Of a stretch of 64,000 nt of DNA, positions 18,331 to 26,689 are shown piece by piece. The notes under the pieces are model-generated. The model ran no database searches. It saw only the letters and a list, made by a program, of their open reading frames with translations, and had not been told where the DNA came from. Source of the DNA: DASXHY01 sp036272195 (GTDB lineage Bacteria > Verrucomicrobiota > Verrucomicrobiia > Limisphaerales > DASXHY01); the NCBI GenBank assembly GCA_036272195.1, contig DATAZE010000035.1, positions 130,312 to 194,311 on the forward strand. Reading direction: 5' to 3'. Numbering within the stretch: position 1 is the first letter of the stretch; every line of letters starts with the position of its first letter. Both the position numbers and the translations under genes were made by a program.

Positions 18331-18764
18331 GAAAAAACTAAAAATGACAGTGTCAAAACTTTTTCGAGTCAACCTCTCCAATGTGGCCTTGCCACAGGGC
18401 GCAAGTCGCAAGCTGAACTGGCCGGGTTGTGCAAATTGTTAGACGATAAATCCGCACACCAGGCGGTATTGGAAGCAGCTGGCGATCTAAATAATGGAGC
18501 GATGATAACGGAGTTCATGGCTGGTAACTTTTCGCTGAATTGTTGCCGCGTCGAGTTGCCGTCAAGGAAGAGAATGATTCAAAAACAGAGGGAGCTTTGA
18601 CACGAGCCACGAATCAATTCATCCACGAGCATCTTAGCCCGCGCGTTCGGCGGCTGGCGGCCCAAACACGGGTGATTGTGGAAAGAGAGTTGTTACCGCA
18701 TTACCGAGAGCGTTCTGGTTTGACCGTTGCAGTATCTCGAAAAGGGGTCAGAGATGACTATTGA
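18331..18764 (+). pseudogene. Frameshifted gene remnant truncated by the transposase element
   Basis: One frame, open from 18331 to 18600, contains a plausible helical sequence (AELAGLCKLLDDKSAHQAVLEAAGDLNNGAM, given here only in part as AHQAVLEAAGDLNNGAM). Near 18530 the coding pattern passes to another frame (FAELLPRRVAVKEEN, then TNQFIHEHLSPRVRRLAAQ). That frame runs into the left terminal repeat of the element at 18742 and stops at 18764. This reads as a gene with a frameshift whose 3' end was replaced by the insertion. No family was recognised and the reading is tentative. Confidence 0.35.
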
Positions 18765-18794
18765 CGTGTTTTACGGGGTTGGTAAGGTTGCAAT

Positions 18795-19739
18795 ATGCCA
18801 CGGAAGCTGCGAGTGGAATATGAAGGGGCGATCTACCATGTGATGAGTCGCGGTGATCGGCAGGAGCCGATTTTTCTGGAGGACAAGGATCGGGAGAAGT
18901 TTCTGGAAACATTGGGTGAGGTTTGTGGAAAAACGGGCTGGCAGGTTCACGCCTATTGCCTGATGGGAAATCATTTTCATTTGGTGGTGGAAACGCCCCG
19001 AGCCAACCTGGTGGCGGGCATGAGATGGTTCCTGGGTACCTACACGGCGCGATTTAACCGGCGGCATGGTTATTTCGGGCACTTGTTCAGTGGGCGCTAT
19101 AAATCGTTGATTGTGGATGGCAGCGGCACGGGATATTTGAAAACGGTGTGCGATTATGTGCACTTGAATCCAGTGCGTGCCAAACTGCTCCAGCCCGGAC
19201 AGAGGTTGAAGGAGTATCACTGGAGCAGTTGGCCTGAGTATCTCAAAAAACGGGGAAAGCGGTGGCCGTGGCTGCGAGTGGATCGGTTGAACGGAGAATG
19301 GGCCATTAAAAGAGAAACCGCCGCCAGCCGCCGGGAACTGGAAGCGGGGATGGAACAGCGGCGGGAATTGGAACGCAGCCGGGAAAACGGAGACTGGAAG
19401 CGGTTGCGGCGAGGATGGTGTTTTGGGCCGAAGGACTTTCGCGAGGAGATGCTGGAACGGATTGCCAATGAGCGGGGTGAACAACATTACGGGGAGGAAT
19501 TGAGGGAATCGGAGGAACAAAAGGCCGAGCGATTGGTTCGTGGCGAGCTGAATAAGCTTACCTCCGGGGACTTGAAAACCCTGCGAAAGGGAGACGCAAT
19601 GAAGGCGCGGTTGGCGAACCGATTGCGCACGGAAACGACCGTGACGTGGCCCTGGATAGCAGAGAGGCTGAAGATGGGGCATTGGCGGACAGCGCGTAAC
19701 GCCGCCGCAAAAGTTGCAGCAAAACGAAAAGGGAATTAA
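18795..19739 (+). CDS. REP-associated tyrosine transposase (RAYT, IS200-like Y1 family)
   Basis: 314 residues. The N-terminal 130 residues are a Y1_Tnp domain: PRKLRVEYEGAIYHVMSRGD, the HUH metal-binding motif GNHFHLV (His60 and His62), and the nucleophile Tyr in CDYVHLNPVRAK (about Tyr121). The YHVMSRG start and NPVRAK signature are characteristic of RAYT proteins. The longer C-terminal part is charged and helical and may bind DNA. RAYTs cut single-stranded REP hairpins and are thought to spread REP sequences through the genome. The ATG at 18795 follows the left terminal repeat by about 34 bases. The gene is intact, so it may be active. Confidence 0.93.
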   Translation: MPRKLRVEYEGAIYHVMSRGDRQEPIFLEDKDREKFLETLGEVCGKTGWQVHAYCLMGNHFHLVVETPRANLVAGMRWFLGTYTARFNRRHGYFGHLFSGRYKSLIVDGSGTGYLKTVCDYVHLNPVRAKLLQPGQRLKEYHWSSWPEYLKKRGKRWPWLRVDRLNGEWAIKRETAASRRELEAGMEQRRELERSRENGDWKRLRRGWCFGPKDFREEMLERIANERGEQHYGEELRESEEQKAERLVRGELNKLTSGDLKTLRKGDAMKARLANRLRTETTVTWPWIAERLKMGHWRTARNAAAKVAAKRKGN

Positions 19740-19755
19740 ATGCAAAATGTTACAT

Positions 19756-19774
19756 TAGTCAGCTCTGACCCCTT
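19756..19774. repeat. Right terminal inverted repeat of the RAYT element
   Basis: The complement of the left end at 18742-18760 with one mismatch in 19 bases. It lies 17 bases after the transposase stop codon. Confidence 0.85.
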
Positions 19775-20021
19775 CAGACCCCTTAACTTGTCACGACCGT
19801 CAGCCCCCGAATTATGCCAGCCTAAGGGCCTGACTTCCGGTGCATTCCGACCCATTCCAGGCGATTCCTGGGGGGGCGCTGGCCCGCTATCGCCGCCGGA
19901 TGTTTCCGCTTTTTCGCTTTCCCGCTTTTACCTTTCCAGAATGGGATACGTCCCCCGGGCGGTATGGGTTCGTGCTGTTCTTGCAAAATGACGGCAATTC
20001 GGTTCTCCTGTGTCCCAATAC

Positions 20022-21767
20022 ATGAAGCGATTCGAGCATTGTCAGAAATACCGCAGCCCTTCGGCCGTGGGTGCCGCGGTCCTTTTGTTTTTTGGCGTCG
20101 TTTCGGCTCTGTCACAGGGTTTGTTCAACCTGCTCCTTCGCCAAAGCCTCGCCAAAACCCAAAAGTCCTCGCTCCGAAAGGGCTGCGGTATTTCTTCGAA
20201 CGCTCTGGTTTATTGTGCTCTGATTGCGGTGCTGGGGCCGGTCGGCAGGCTCGCCGCTTACGAATATGCCGAAGTGACGCTGGATTACGTCGCCGCCAAG
20301 GCGCAACAGCGGGCGCAAAAACCGTTTCATTCCCCCAAGGCGGAGCTGCCGGATTTCCTGCGCGCGGACAAATTGGATTACGACAAATACCGCGAAATCG
20401 AATTCCGCCATGAGAACGCGCTGTGGGCCACGGAGCCGTTGCCGTTTCGCGTGGAGTTTTTTCATCCGGGCTACCTTTACCAGGAGCCGATTCACGTCAA
20501 TGAGTTCACGCTGACGCACGTCCAGCCGATCCGCTTCGTGCAGGATTGGTTTAATTACCGGTCGTTAAAGTTTCCGAAGCAGATTCCGGCGGACACGGGT
20601 TACGCCGGATTCCGGGTGCTTTATCCGCTGAACAAACCGGACAAGTGGGATGAACTTGGCGCATTCATCGGGGCGAGTTATTTCCGGCTGCTGGGGAAGG
20701 GGCAGAGTTACGGTCAATCCGCGCGCGGCCTGGCGCTGGATTCCGGGGAGACGGATCGGCCCGAGGAATTTCCCATTTTCACGGATTGGTGGCTGGGCAA
20801 ACCATCGCAGGGCGAGGATCGGTTGAAGATGTATGCGATTCTCGACAGCGTGAGTTGCGTGGGCGCGTATCGGTTTGTGATTATCCCGGGCGATACGACC
20901 GTCATGGAAGTCGAAGCCGTTTTGTATTTCCGGGAAGGTGACAAAGTGCGCGCGGTCAATGCCGACCGCAAACCGATCAAGACGATCGGCATGGCGCCGC
21001 TGACGAGCATGTTCTGGTTCGGCAAGGCATCGGAGAAGCGGTTTGATGATTATCGTCCCGAGGTGCACGACACGGACGGTTTATTGATGCAACTCGACAA
21101 GGGCGAGGTGCTTTGGCGGCCATTGGTGAACCCGAAGCAGATGAGCCACCAGGTTTTTACCACGAAAAGCCCCGGCGGCTTCGGGTTGATTCAGCGCGAG
21201 CGGGATTTTTCGGCCTACCAGGACCTGTTCAATCTTTATTATCACACGCCCAGCGTCTGGGTGCGGCCCAACGGCGATTGGAAAGAGGGCGAAATCCATT
21301 TGGTGGAATTGCCGACGGCGTATGAAGGGCTGGATAACGTGGTGGCATTTTGGAACCCAAAAGAGCAGCCGCAGCCTTTGCAACCTTACAAGTTTTCCTA
21401 CACCTTATTGTGGGGCTCGAATGAGTCGGACATGAAACTGAATTTTGATAAAGATCGGGTGACGGCGACGCGGATTGGCCTGGATCCGCGCGATCCGAAG
21501 GTGCGGGAATTCACGGTTGATTTTGCCGGACCAAAGCTGAAGCCGTTCACGGAGGCGAACCGGCCGCAGGCCATCACGAGTTGCAGCCCAAACGCAGGGA
21601 TTTCTTTCAGCGAAGTTTATTACAATCCTTTCGCCTCGAGTTGGCGGGTGGTGCTCAAGTTGGAACCTAAACCTGAAAACAAGGACCCGGTTGACATCCG
21701 GTGCACATTGCAAAAAGGAGAGGAGGTTCTTACCGAGACATGGACTTATCACTGGAGTCCGCCTTAA
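20022..21767 (+). CDS. opgG: Periplasmic glucans biosynthesis protein OpgG/MdoG
   Basis: OpgG family protein, about 580 residues if started at the ATG at 20022. The domain starts near YEYAEVTLDYVAAKAQQRAQKPF, followed by LPDFLRADKLDYDKYREIEF and, further on, SYFRLLGKGQSYGQSARGLALDSGE and PTAYEGLDNVVAFWNP, all typical of this periplasmic protein. It acts on the backbone of osmoregulated periplasmic glucans made by OpgH. The start is doubtful: codons from 20022 to about 20200 overlap a palindromic repeat. The real signal peptide may be the hydrophobic stretch ALVYCALIAVLGPVGRLAA just before YEYAE. The next gene begins inside its last codons. Confidence 0.92.
   Translation: MKRFEHCQKYRSPSAVGAAVLLFFGVVSALSQGLFNLLLRQSLAKTQKSSLRKGCGISSNALVYCALIAVLGPVGRLAAYEYAEVTLDYVAAKAQQRAQKPFHSPKAELPDFLRADKLDYDKYREIEFRHENALWATEPLPFRVEFFHPGYLYQEPIHVNEFTLTHVQPIRFVQDWFNYRSLKFPKQIPADTGYAGFRVLYPLNKPDKWDELGAFIGASYFRLLGKGQSYGQSARGLALDSGETDRPEEFPIFTDWWLGKPSQGEDRLKMYAILDSVSCVGAYRFVIIPGDTTVMEVEAVLYFREGDKVRAVNADRKPIKTIGMAPLTSMFWFGKASEKRFDDYRPEVHDTDGLLMQLDKGEVLWRPLVNPKQMSHQVFTTKSPGGFGLIQRERDFSAYQDLFNLYYHTPSVWVRPNGDWKEGEIHLVELPTAYEGLDNVVAFWNPKEQPQPLQPYKFSYTLLWGSNESDMKLNFDKDRVTATRIGLDPRDPKVREFTVDFAGPKLKPFTEANRPQAITSCSPNAGISFSEVYYNPFASSWRVVLKLEPKPENKDPVDIRCTLQKGEEVLTETWTYHWSPP
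20045..20194. repeat. 150-bp inverted-repeat element overlapping the opgG 5' end
   Basis: GAAATACCGCAGCCCTT (20045-20061) is repeated as its exact complement at 20178-20194. The element covers the annotated N-terminal codons of opgG and probably replaced or extended the original start region. Confidence 0.8.
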
Positions 21768-22405
21768 ATGCTCCCGGGACTCCCGCGGAGCCTTCGGGAA
21801 ATATTGCGGGCCGCGCCCTGGACGAATGGAACGCCGCTTATGCGAAGGTGGAAAGCTACTTTCACGCGTTGCGCATTCAAAACAAGGTGCTGCTCGGACG
21901 GCTGGTCATTCACGTGCTGAAACGGGCCATGCGCCGTGCGCCGCAGGAGCCGCAGCTTTCCGCCACGGAACTCGCGGGGGAAGAGATGGACGCAGTCGTG
22001 ACCGAATGGTTCGGGCAGGTCTTGCAGGAAGCACCGGTCAGCGCCAATCACATGCTGTCGACGCGCGGCCGCCTGGCGTTGCTGCTGGTGGATATGCCGG
22101 GCAAATGGCAGGAACAATTTTTGCATCCGCCGCCCTGGCCGGAGGAATTTATCAAGGCCATGCGTGAGGCTTACCTGCGCGCCGGGCCGGATTTTCAACT
22201 CGCCAAAATGGCGCCGCGCCCGCTGGACCTGGGTCCGATCGCCACGCTTTCGAATCTCAGCATGCTGCCGTTTCGCAAGATGATTATAGTCTGGTGCGGG
22301 CTCATGTTGCTGTTTGTCGCGTTGTTTATTGTGACCCACAATTCCCAGCAAAACGAGCATCTGCTGAACGAGTTTCTGACCTGGGTGCGTAATCTTTTCC
22401 ATTGA
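21740..22405 (+). CDS. Hypothetical membrane protein between opgG and opgH
   Basis: 221 residues starting at the ATG at 21740 (MDLSLESALN), 28 bases inside the end of opgG, with the purine-rich stretch GGAGAGGAGG about 13 bases upstream. The bulk is soluble and helical (KVLLGRLVIHVLKRAMRR and so on). One hydrophobic segment near the end (MIIVWCGLMLLFVALFIVT) is a likely membrane helix. No family was recognised. Its tight placement between opgG and opgH, 2 bases before the opgH ATG, makes it part of the glucan operon. It could stand in for the long cytoplasmic N-terminal region that proteobacterial OpgH has and this OpgH seems to lack; this is inference. Confidence 0.75.
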   Translation: MDLSLESALNAPGTPAEPSGNIAGRALDEWNAAYAKVESYFHALRIQNKVLLGRLVIHVLKRAMRRAPQEPQLSATELAGEEMDAVVTEWFGQVLQEAPVSANHMLSTRGRLALLLVDMPGKWQEQFLHPPPWPEEFIKAMREAYLRAGPDFQLAKMAPRPLDLGPIATLSNLSMLPFRKMIIVWCGLMLLFVALFIVTHNSQQNEHLLNEFLTWVRNLFH

Positions 22406-22407
22406 TT

Positions 22408-24573
22408 ATGCCTGCCTCCGCACCTGAATCCTCCCGGGCCGCCGGGCAGAAATCGACTGCTGTTTATACCAATCGGCCGGTGCGGCGCTGGCTGCGGCTG
22501 TTTCTTTTTTATTCCCTGGTGATGTTGTTGACGGGGGCGGTTTCGGTGCTCTTTGCGGACTTGCTCTGGCGCAGCGGTTGGACGGGCACAAGCACCATCC
22601 TATTGATTTTGTTCGTGATTCTTTTCGGATTGATCTCCATCGGCTGCATGCACGGGATATTCGGTTTTTTTCTGCGGACCTTTGGCGATCCTGATCGCAT
22701 CACGCGGTTGGGCGATTACAAAAGCCAAGGCATCGACGGCGTGAGTGTCGCGATTGTGTTTCCGACTTACAATGAAGGCGTCGCGCGCGTGATGGAGGGT
22801 TTGCGCACGACTTACGTTTCCGTGGAGCAGACCGGGCAAATACAGCACTTCGATTTTTTCGTGCTGAGCGATTCGACGGACCCGGCGAAATGGGTGGAGG
22901 AGGAACAGCGCTGGTGCGAACTGGTGCGCGAACTCGATGCGCTGGGACGCATTTATTATCGCCGCCGTATTTCCAACGAGGGCAAGAAGAGTGGCAATGT
23001 GCGCGATTTCCTGAGCACCTGGGGCCGGCGTTACCGGTATTTCATCGTGTTCGATGCGGACAGCGTGATGCGCGGTGAAACGATTGTTGACCTGGTGAAA
23101 TTGATGGAGGTGCATCCGCAGGTGGGCCTGATCCAATCAATACCGGCATTGGTGAATGCCGAATCACTATTCGGTCGCATCCAGCAATTCGCCAACCGCC
23201 TTTACGGGCCGATATTCATCGCCGGGCTGAATTACTGGGCGCAGGACCTGGGAAATTATTGGGGGCACAATGCAATCATTCGCACCGATCCGTTCATGCA
23301 GTATTGCGACCTGCCGCGTTTGCCCGGGCGCAAACCGTTCGGCGGCCACATCCTGAGCCACGACTTTGTGGAGGCGGCGCTGTTGTTGAAGGAAAACTGG
23401 CAGGTGTGGTTCGCGTATGACCTCGAGGGAAGCTACGAGGAAATCCCGCAGGACATGATCAGCAACGCGCAGCGCGACCGGCGCTGGTGCCAGGGCAACC
23501 TGCAACACAGCCTGGTATTGTTCGGGCGCGGCCTGCGCGGCATCAGCCGCATCCATTTTCTGATGGGCATTTTCGGCTATCTCGCGAGCCCGTTGTGGCT
23601 TTTGTTTTTAGTCACTTTCAACTGGGCGTTGTGGAATTTTAAAAGCAGCGAACTATCCGTGATTGTGACGCGCGGGCTCACGACGCCGTTCCTCAAGTTG
23701 AGCGGGAAGCAACATGCATTTTTAATTTTCGTGATTTGCATGAGCGTGTTGTTCGTGCCGAAAATCCTGGCGTTAATTGACCTCGCGTTTGACCGCGAAC
23801 GCCGTCGGGCGTTTGGCGGCTTGCAACGGGCCACACTGAGCGCCGTGATCGAAACGGTTTTCTCGTCGTTGCACGCGCCGCTGCAAATGCTGTGGCACTC
23901 CAAGTTCGTGGCCACGATTTTGCTCGGCATTGGAGTGAATTGGGGGCCGCAAAAGCGCACCGCCAACGGCATTGCCTGGTCGGAGGCGATCCGGCGGCAT
24001 TGGGGGCAGACGGCGCTGGGCATTGCGTGGGGCGCGGCGGTCTGGAGGCTGGACGAGGCGACTTTTTGGTGGTTCCTGCCGGTGCTAGCGGGGATGTTGC
24101 TGGCGATTCCGCTTAGCGTTTTCACGAGTCGCATGAGCCTGGGCGCGCGCGCGCGGAGCTTGGGATTATTTCTCACGCCGGAAGAAATACACCCGCCCTC
24201 AGAACTGGACACGCTGCGCGTGCGCATGGCGTTGCTGGAAAAAACGCAGGCGCCGCAACCGGCCAACGCGATCATTGCGGAGGCGGTTTTGGATCCTTAC
24301 GTGAACGCCATTCACGTTTCGTTGCTGCGCGAGAAACAATTGAACCCCGAATATCGCGATGCGCTGGCGAAATTGGGCGTGGGCCGTCCCGAAGTGCGCG
24401 AGCTCGCGGAAAAGCTGTTGGGGCAGGGACCCGAGGCGTTGACGACGGACGAGAAGATGCTGGTCCTGTCCGACGCGGAAGTGGTGCCGTGGCTGCACCG
24501 GCAGGCGTGGATACGACCCTCAAAAGCGCTCGCGACCTGGTGGCAGGCGGCGATTCGGAAATACGCGCGTTAG
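22408..24573 (+). CDS. opgH: Glucans biosynthesis glucosyltransferase OpgH/MdoH
   Basis: 721 residues from the ATG at 22408. It is a polytopic inner-membrane family 2 glycosyltransferase that polymerises the beta-1,2-glucan backbone from UDP-glucose. Two N-terminal membrane segments (LRLFLFYSLVMLLTGAVSVL and the next) precede the catalytic domain. That domain has VAIVFPTYNEG, the metal-binding FDADS near residue 216, GHNAIIRTDPFMQYC and the acceptor motif QRDRRWCQGN near 355. Several further helices follow. It is shorter than E. coli OpgH (about 850 residues), mainly at the N-terminus. Confidence 0.95.
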   Translation: MPASAPESSRAAGQKSTAVYTNRPVRRWLRLFLFYSLVMLLTGAVSVLFADLLWRSGWTGTSTILLILFVILFGLISIGCMHGIFGFFLRTFGDPDRITRLGDYKSQGIDGVSVAIVFPTYNEGVARVMEGLRTTYVSVEQTGQIQHFDFFVLSDSTDPAKWVEEEQRWCELVRELDALGRIYYRRRISNEGKKSGNVRDFLSTWGRRYRYFIVFDADSVMRGETIVDLVKLMEVHPQVGLIQSIPALVNAESLFGRIQQFANRLYGPIFIAGLNYWAQDLGNYWGHNAIIRTDPFMQYCDLPRLPGRKPFGGHILSHDFVEAALLLKENWQVWFAYDLEGSYEEIPQDMISNAQRDRRWCQGNLQHSLVLFGRGLRGISRIHFLMGIFGYLASPLWLLFLVTFNWALWNFKSSELSVIVTRGLTTPFLKLSGKQHAFLIFVICMSVLFVPKILALIDLAFDRERRRAFGGLQRATLSAVIETVFSSLHAPLQMLWHSKFVATILLGIGVNWGPQKRTANGIAWSEAIRRHWGQTALGIAWGAAVWRLDEATFWWFLPVLAGMLLAIPLSVFTSRMSLGARARSLGLFLTPEEIHPPSELDTLRVRMALLEKTQAPQPANAIIAEAVLDPYVNAIHVSLLREKQLNPEYRDALAKLGVGRPEVRELAEKLLGQGPEALTTDEKMLVLSDAEVVPWLHRQAWIRPSKALATWWQAAIRKYAR

Positions 24574-24592
24574 GCCATGCTTATCCGGCAGA

Positions 24593-24685
24593 GAACAGGA
24601 GGAAACGGAGATAAGACCGGCCCAAGCGCAAATGCCCGTCCACTTAGGGATGCCGCTTCTCCGTTTCCTCCGTTTCCTCCTGTTC
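24593..24685. repeat. Inverted repeat downstream of opgH, possible terminator
   Basis: GAACAGGAGGAAACGGAG (24593-24610) is complementary to 24668-24685. The right arm carries an extra 9-base duplication (CTCCGTTTC repeated). It lies 20 bases after the opgH stop, before the tRNA gene. Confidence 0.8.
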
Positions 24686-24758
24686 AATTGTAGCGTTCCC
24701 GGCAAGCGAAAGCAGTTGCACGGGAGTTTTGGTTTTGATAGAGGTTAAGCAGCCGGAA

Positions 24759-24832
24759 GCGGGTGTGGTTCAATGGTAGAATATGGCCTTCCCAAGGCTG
24801 AGACGAGGGTTCGATTCCCTTCACCCGCTCCA
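24759..24832 (+). tRNA. tRNA-Gly (anticodon CCC)
   Basis: The acceptor stem GCGGGTG pairs with CACCCGC (24822-24828). The D arm contains GGTTCAATGGTAG. The anticodon loop TTCCCAA gives anticodon CCC. The T arm reads GAGGG-TTCGATT-CCCTT. The CCA end is encoded (24830-24832). Confidence 0.95.
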
Positions 24833-25037
24833 TTCATTTTTCGCTAATAAATATGCACGTTTTTGAGGCCTACTTACCGTTTTAGCTTCCAAAGTAAGAA
24901 TAAAAGTAAGAATGTCGCCTTCGAATCTCGCCGTTATTCGCGGTGTTAGCGCGTGCGAAATTTGGCGGCAAATTTTGTGGTTGTTTCTCACTGAACATTT
25001 GCAGGCATCGTAGGTCTTCCACTTTCAACATCGAGGG
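24833..25037. other. Intergenic stretch after tRNA-Gly, nothing recognised
   Basis: About 200 bases. The only visible structure is a short direct repeat AAGTAAGAAT (twice, about 24892-24915). No integrase gene or copy of the tRNA end was found, so there is no support for a tRNA integration site. Confidence 0.4.
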
Positions 25038-25591
25038 CTGGTGGCTAAACTGGCGCAATCGCATCCGGGGCGGACTCAAGGCGTGGTGCTCTCACCGACA
25101 ATCAGCATTTCGCGTTCAACGCCGGGATAGACAGCGTTTTCTTGTGGGAGTTCGATACCTCCGATGAACCTCACTCAGTGCTCGAACACAGTATGTTCGG
25201 TGTCCAGTCCCAGAGCTTTTCCTCCGATGGCCATCGCCTGTCCATGATGAACTATTTTGGAGAAATTGTGTCGCTGGACCTGGCGACTGAAAAGATCATT
25301 TCATCCTTTCCAACCGACGAGTTAAAACCATCGCAAGCTGGTAATTTTTGCGTTAGCCCGGACGATTCCAAAATCGCGTGCGGCACGTCGTCCCTGCAAG
25401 GCGTGGAGATCCGCGACCCCAAGACCGGTCGGTTGCTCTACTCCCTGCCCGATGAGGCCGGCACAATCTATTGGCTGGCTTGGAGCCCGGATAACCACCG
25501 GTTGGCTGTAGCCCGCGACGACGGCAGCATCGGAATATGGAACCTCGACACCGTCGATCAAATCCTGGCGAAGTTGGGGTTGAACCCATGA
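25038..25591 (+). pseudogene. WD40-repeat protein remnant with frameshift
   Basis: The C-terminal part of a WD40 beta-propeller protein is recognisable: QSQSFSSDGHRLSMMNYFGE, VSPDDSKIACGTSSLQGVEIRD, LAWSPDNHRLAVARDDGSIGIWNLD. Upstream, GVVLSP (about 25085-25098) is in one frame and DNQHFAFNAGIDSVFLWEFD continues the same blade in another. One C is missing in the CTCACCGAC stretch near 25097, which would restore SPDNQ. No start or preceding blades were found. It is therefore a truncated, frameshifted gene end. Such repeats often sit on serine/threonine kinases or anaphase-type scaffold proteins; the original cannot be named. Confidence 0.75.
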
Positions 25592-25620
25592 ACCCGAATC
25601 GCGAAGAAACCGGGTATTAT

Positions 25621-26397
25621 TCACGGCTTGAATAAACGGTAAAATTTCGATTCGCCGCTTACCGCATTGGTGACGACACTGTTGGTGCCTAGAATTACGG
25701 GGAGTGGTGAGACAGTCACCCAATTGATTGAAGCCAGGTTCGTATTGGACTGAAGGCTGAAATCAGATGCGTTAGTTGGCCAGAGCAGAGACACCGAACC
25801 AGGTGACACGCTTAGGATGGTCAGGGAAGGTTGGGCGGCGGTGACGGTGACCGGATCAAAACTCACGTCATCAAGTGCAATGGTGCCGCTGCCAAGGAAG
25901 GTCACTTGATGGATGCCGGGCGCTGTAATTAAGAACGTATCGCCGGCGACATCGGAAATGGTTTGTTGGGCGATAAGTTGGCCGTTCACATCGTAGGCGC
26001 TGAGAGTGCCGCCGGAACCGTCGGGAATTTCGTCTCCACGCACCGAGAACGAATCAGTAACGGCCTTCACCGTGGGATTGGACGGATCAAAGAATTCGGC
26101 GATGAGAATAGTGCCTGAATAGGTGACTGTGTCTGACGCCGTCGCCCCGGATAATCCATTGACTCCGCTGGTGGCGTGGCCACTTCCCAAAGTCACGACT
26201 CCGACGTAGGGAGCTAGTTCAGATGAAAATTTGATGCCATAGGTTGTAAGATACTGGGTTGAAAGGCGGTTGTTCTCCGAGATGAACGTTCCGAGGCCGT
26301 AAGAGAGGTTGGGAAATTCCTCAAAATCGAGCACGACGGGCGCGGCGGACGCGGAAACAGACAAAATAACGAATGTGGTTGTTGTTAGGATTTTCAT
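25621..26397 (-). CDS. Secreted protein with verrucomicrobial C-terminal module
   Basis: 258 residues from the Met at 26397, giving a signal peptide (MKILTTTTFVILSVSASAAP). The mature N-terminal part (VVLDFEEFPNLSYGLG, then YGIKFSSE and DSFSVRGDE) resembles beta-sandwich domains of PEP-CTERM-type exported proteins (APGIHQVTFLGSGTIALDDVSF). The last 60 residues are the Fn3-like tail ending SKFYRLFKP. No sorting signal with a PEP motif is seen. The function is unknown. Confidence 0.75.
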   Translation of the reverse strand: MKILTTTTFVILSVSASAAPVVLDFEEFPNLSYGLGTFISENNRLSTQYLTTYGIKFSSELAPYVGVVTLGSGHATSGVNGLSGATASDTVTYSGTILIAEFFDPSNPTVKAVTDSFSVRGDEIPDGSGGTLSAYDVNGQLIAQQTISDVAGDTFLITAPGIHQVTFLGSGTIALDDVSFDPVTVTAAQPSLTILSVSPGSVSLLWPTNASDFSLQSNTNLASINWVTVSPLPVILGTNSVVTNAVSGESKFYRLFKP

Positions 26398-26542
26398 GAT
26401 TGTTATTACACTATTTACAACTCGGGCTTTGACAATACGATAGATTTTCCGCCACTGATTGCGTTCATCACTTTCCACGTCCAAATTGCCTCAAACAAAA
26501 TCCCCCATTGTCGCGCCGGGATTTTGACCATCTCCACACCTG

Positions 26543-26575
26543 CGCCGGCCGTGGCAACATGGCCGGCGTTTTGTA
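26543..26575 (+). terminator. Strong hairpin followed by TTTT
   Basis: CGCCGGCC and GGCCGGCG enclose a 10-base loop and are followed by TTTTG on the plus strand. No plus-strand gene ends nearby, so its role is unclear. It could instead be part of a longer structured RNA read from the minus strand. Confidence 0.45.
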
Positions 26576-26640
26576 TCAGTGGACGGACCGGATTTGCACC
26601 GGTATTGCCGGGTTCACGAGAACCCACAATCCAGAGCCTC
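26574..26640 (-). ncRNA. Structured element resembling part of a cobalamin riboswitch core
   Basis: Read on the minus strand, a GGGTTC-TCGT-GAACCC hairpin is followed by GGCAATA, then CCGGTGCAAATCCGG and CGTCCACTG. In known cobalamin riboswitches the conserved core reads GGGAA..CCGGTGcAAATCCGG..CCCGCCACTGT. Several bases of that core, and the later box, are missing or altered here. It lies about 180 bases upstream of the secreted protein gene at 25621-26397. It may be a decayed or variant element, or chance similarity. Confidence 0.3.
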
Positions 26641-26653
26641 CTGAAAATACCTG

Positions 26654-26682
26654 TTGACATACATTGCACCGCAATGTATTCA
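26654..26682 (+). promoter_or_regulatory. Sigma70-type promoter of padR, likely leaderless
   Basis: TTGACA (26654-26659), a 17-base spacer, then TATTCA (26677-26682). The padR ATG lies 7 bases after the -10 box, so transcription would start at or next to the start codon. Confidence 0.75.
26659..26679. promoter_or_regulatory. Palindromic operator over the padR promoter
   Basis: ATACATTGC (26659-26667) and GCAATGTAT (26671-26679) are exact complements around ACC. The palindrome fills the space between the -35 and -10 boxes. PadR proteins bind dyads of the ATGT/ACAT kind, so autorepression is the natural reading. Confidence 0.75.
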
Positions 26683-26689
26683 CCGTTTC

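Larger units (their letters stand above)
18742..19774 (+). mobile_element. REP-associated transposase element with 19-bp terminal inverted repeats
   Basis: The left end AAGGGGTCAGAGATGACTA (18742-18760) and the right end TAGTCAGCTCTGACCCCTT (19756-19774) are inverted copies differing at one base, enclosing a single Y1-type transposase gene. The element is about 1.03 kb. RAYT genes are typically flanked by such REP-like palindromes. Confidence 0.85.

Noticed and set aside
24833..25621. Integration site at the tRNA-Gly gene
   Set aside because: No repeated copy of the tRNA 3' end and no integrase were found nearby.
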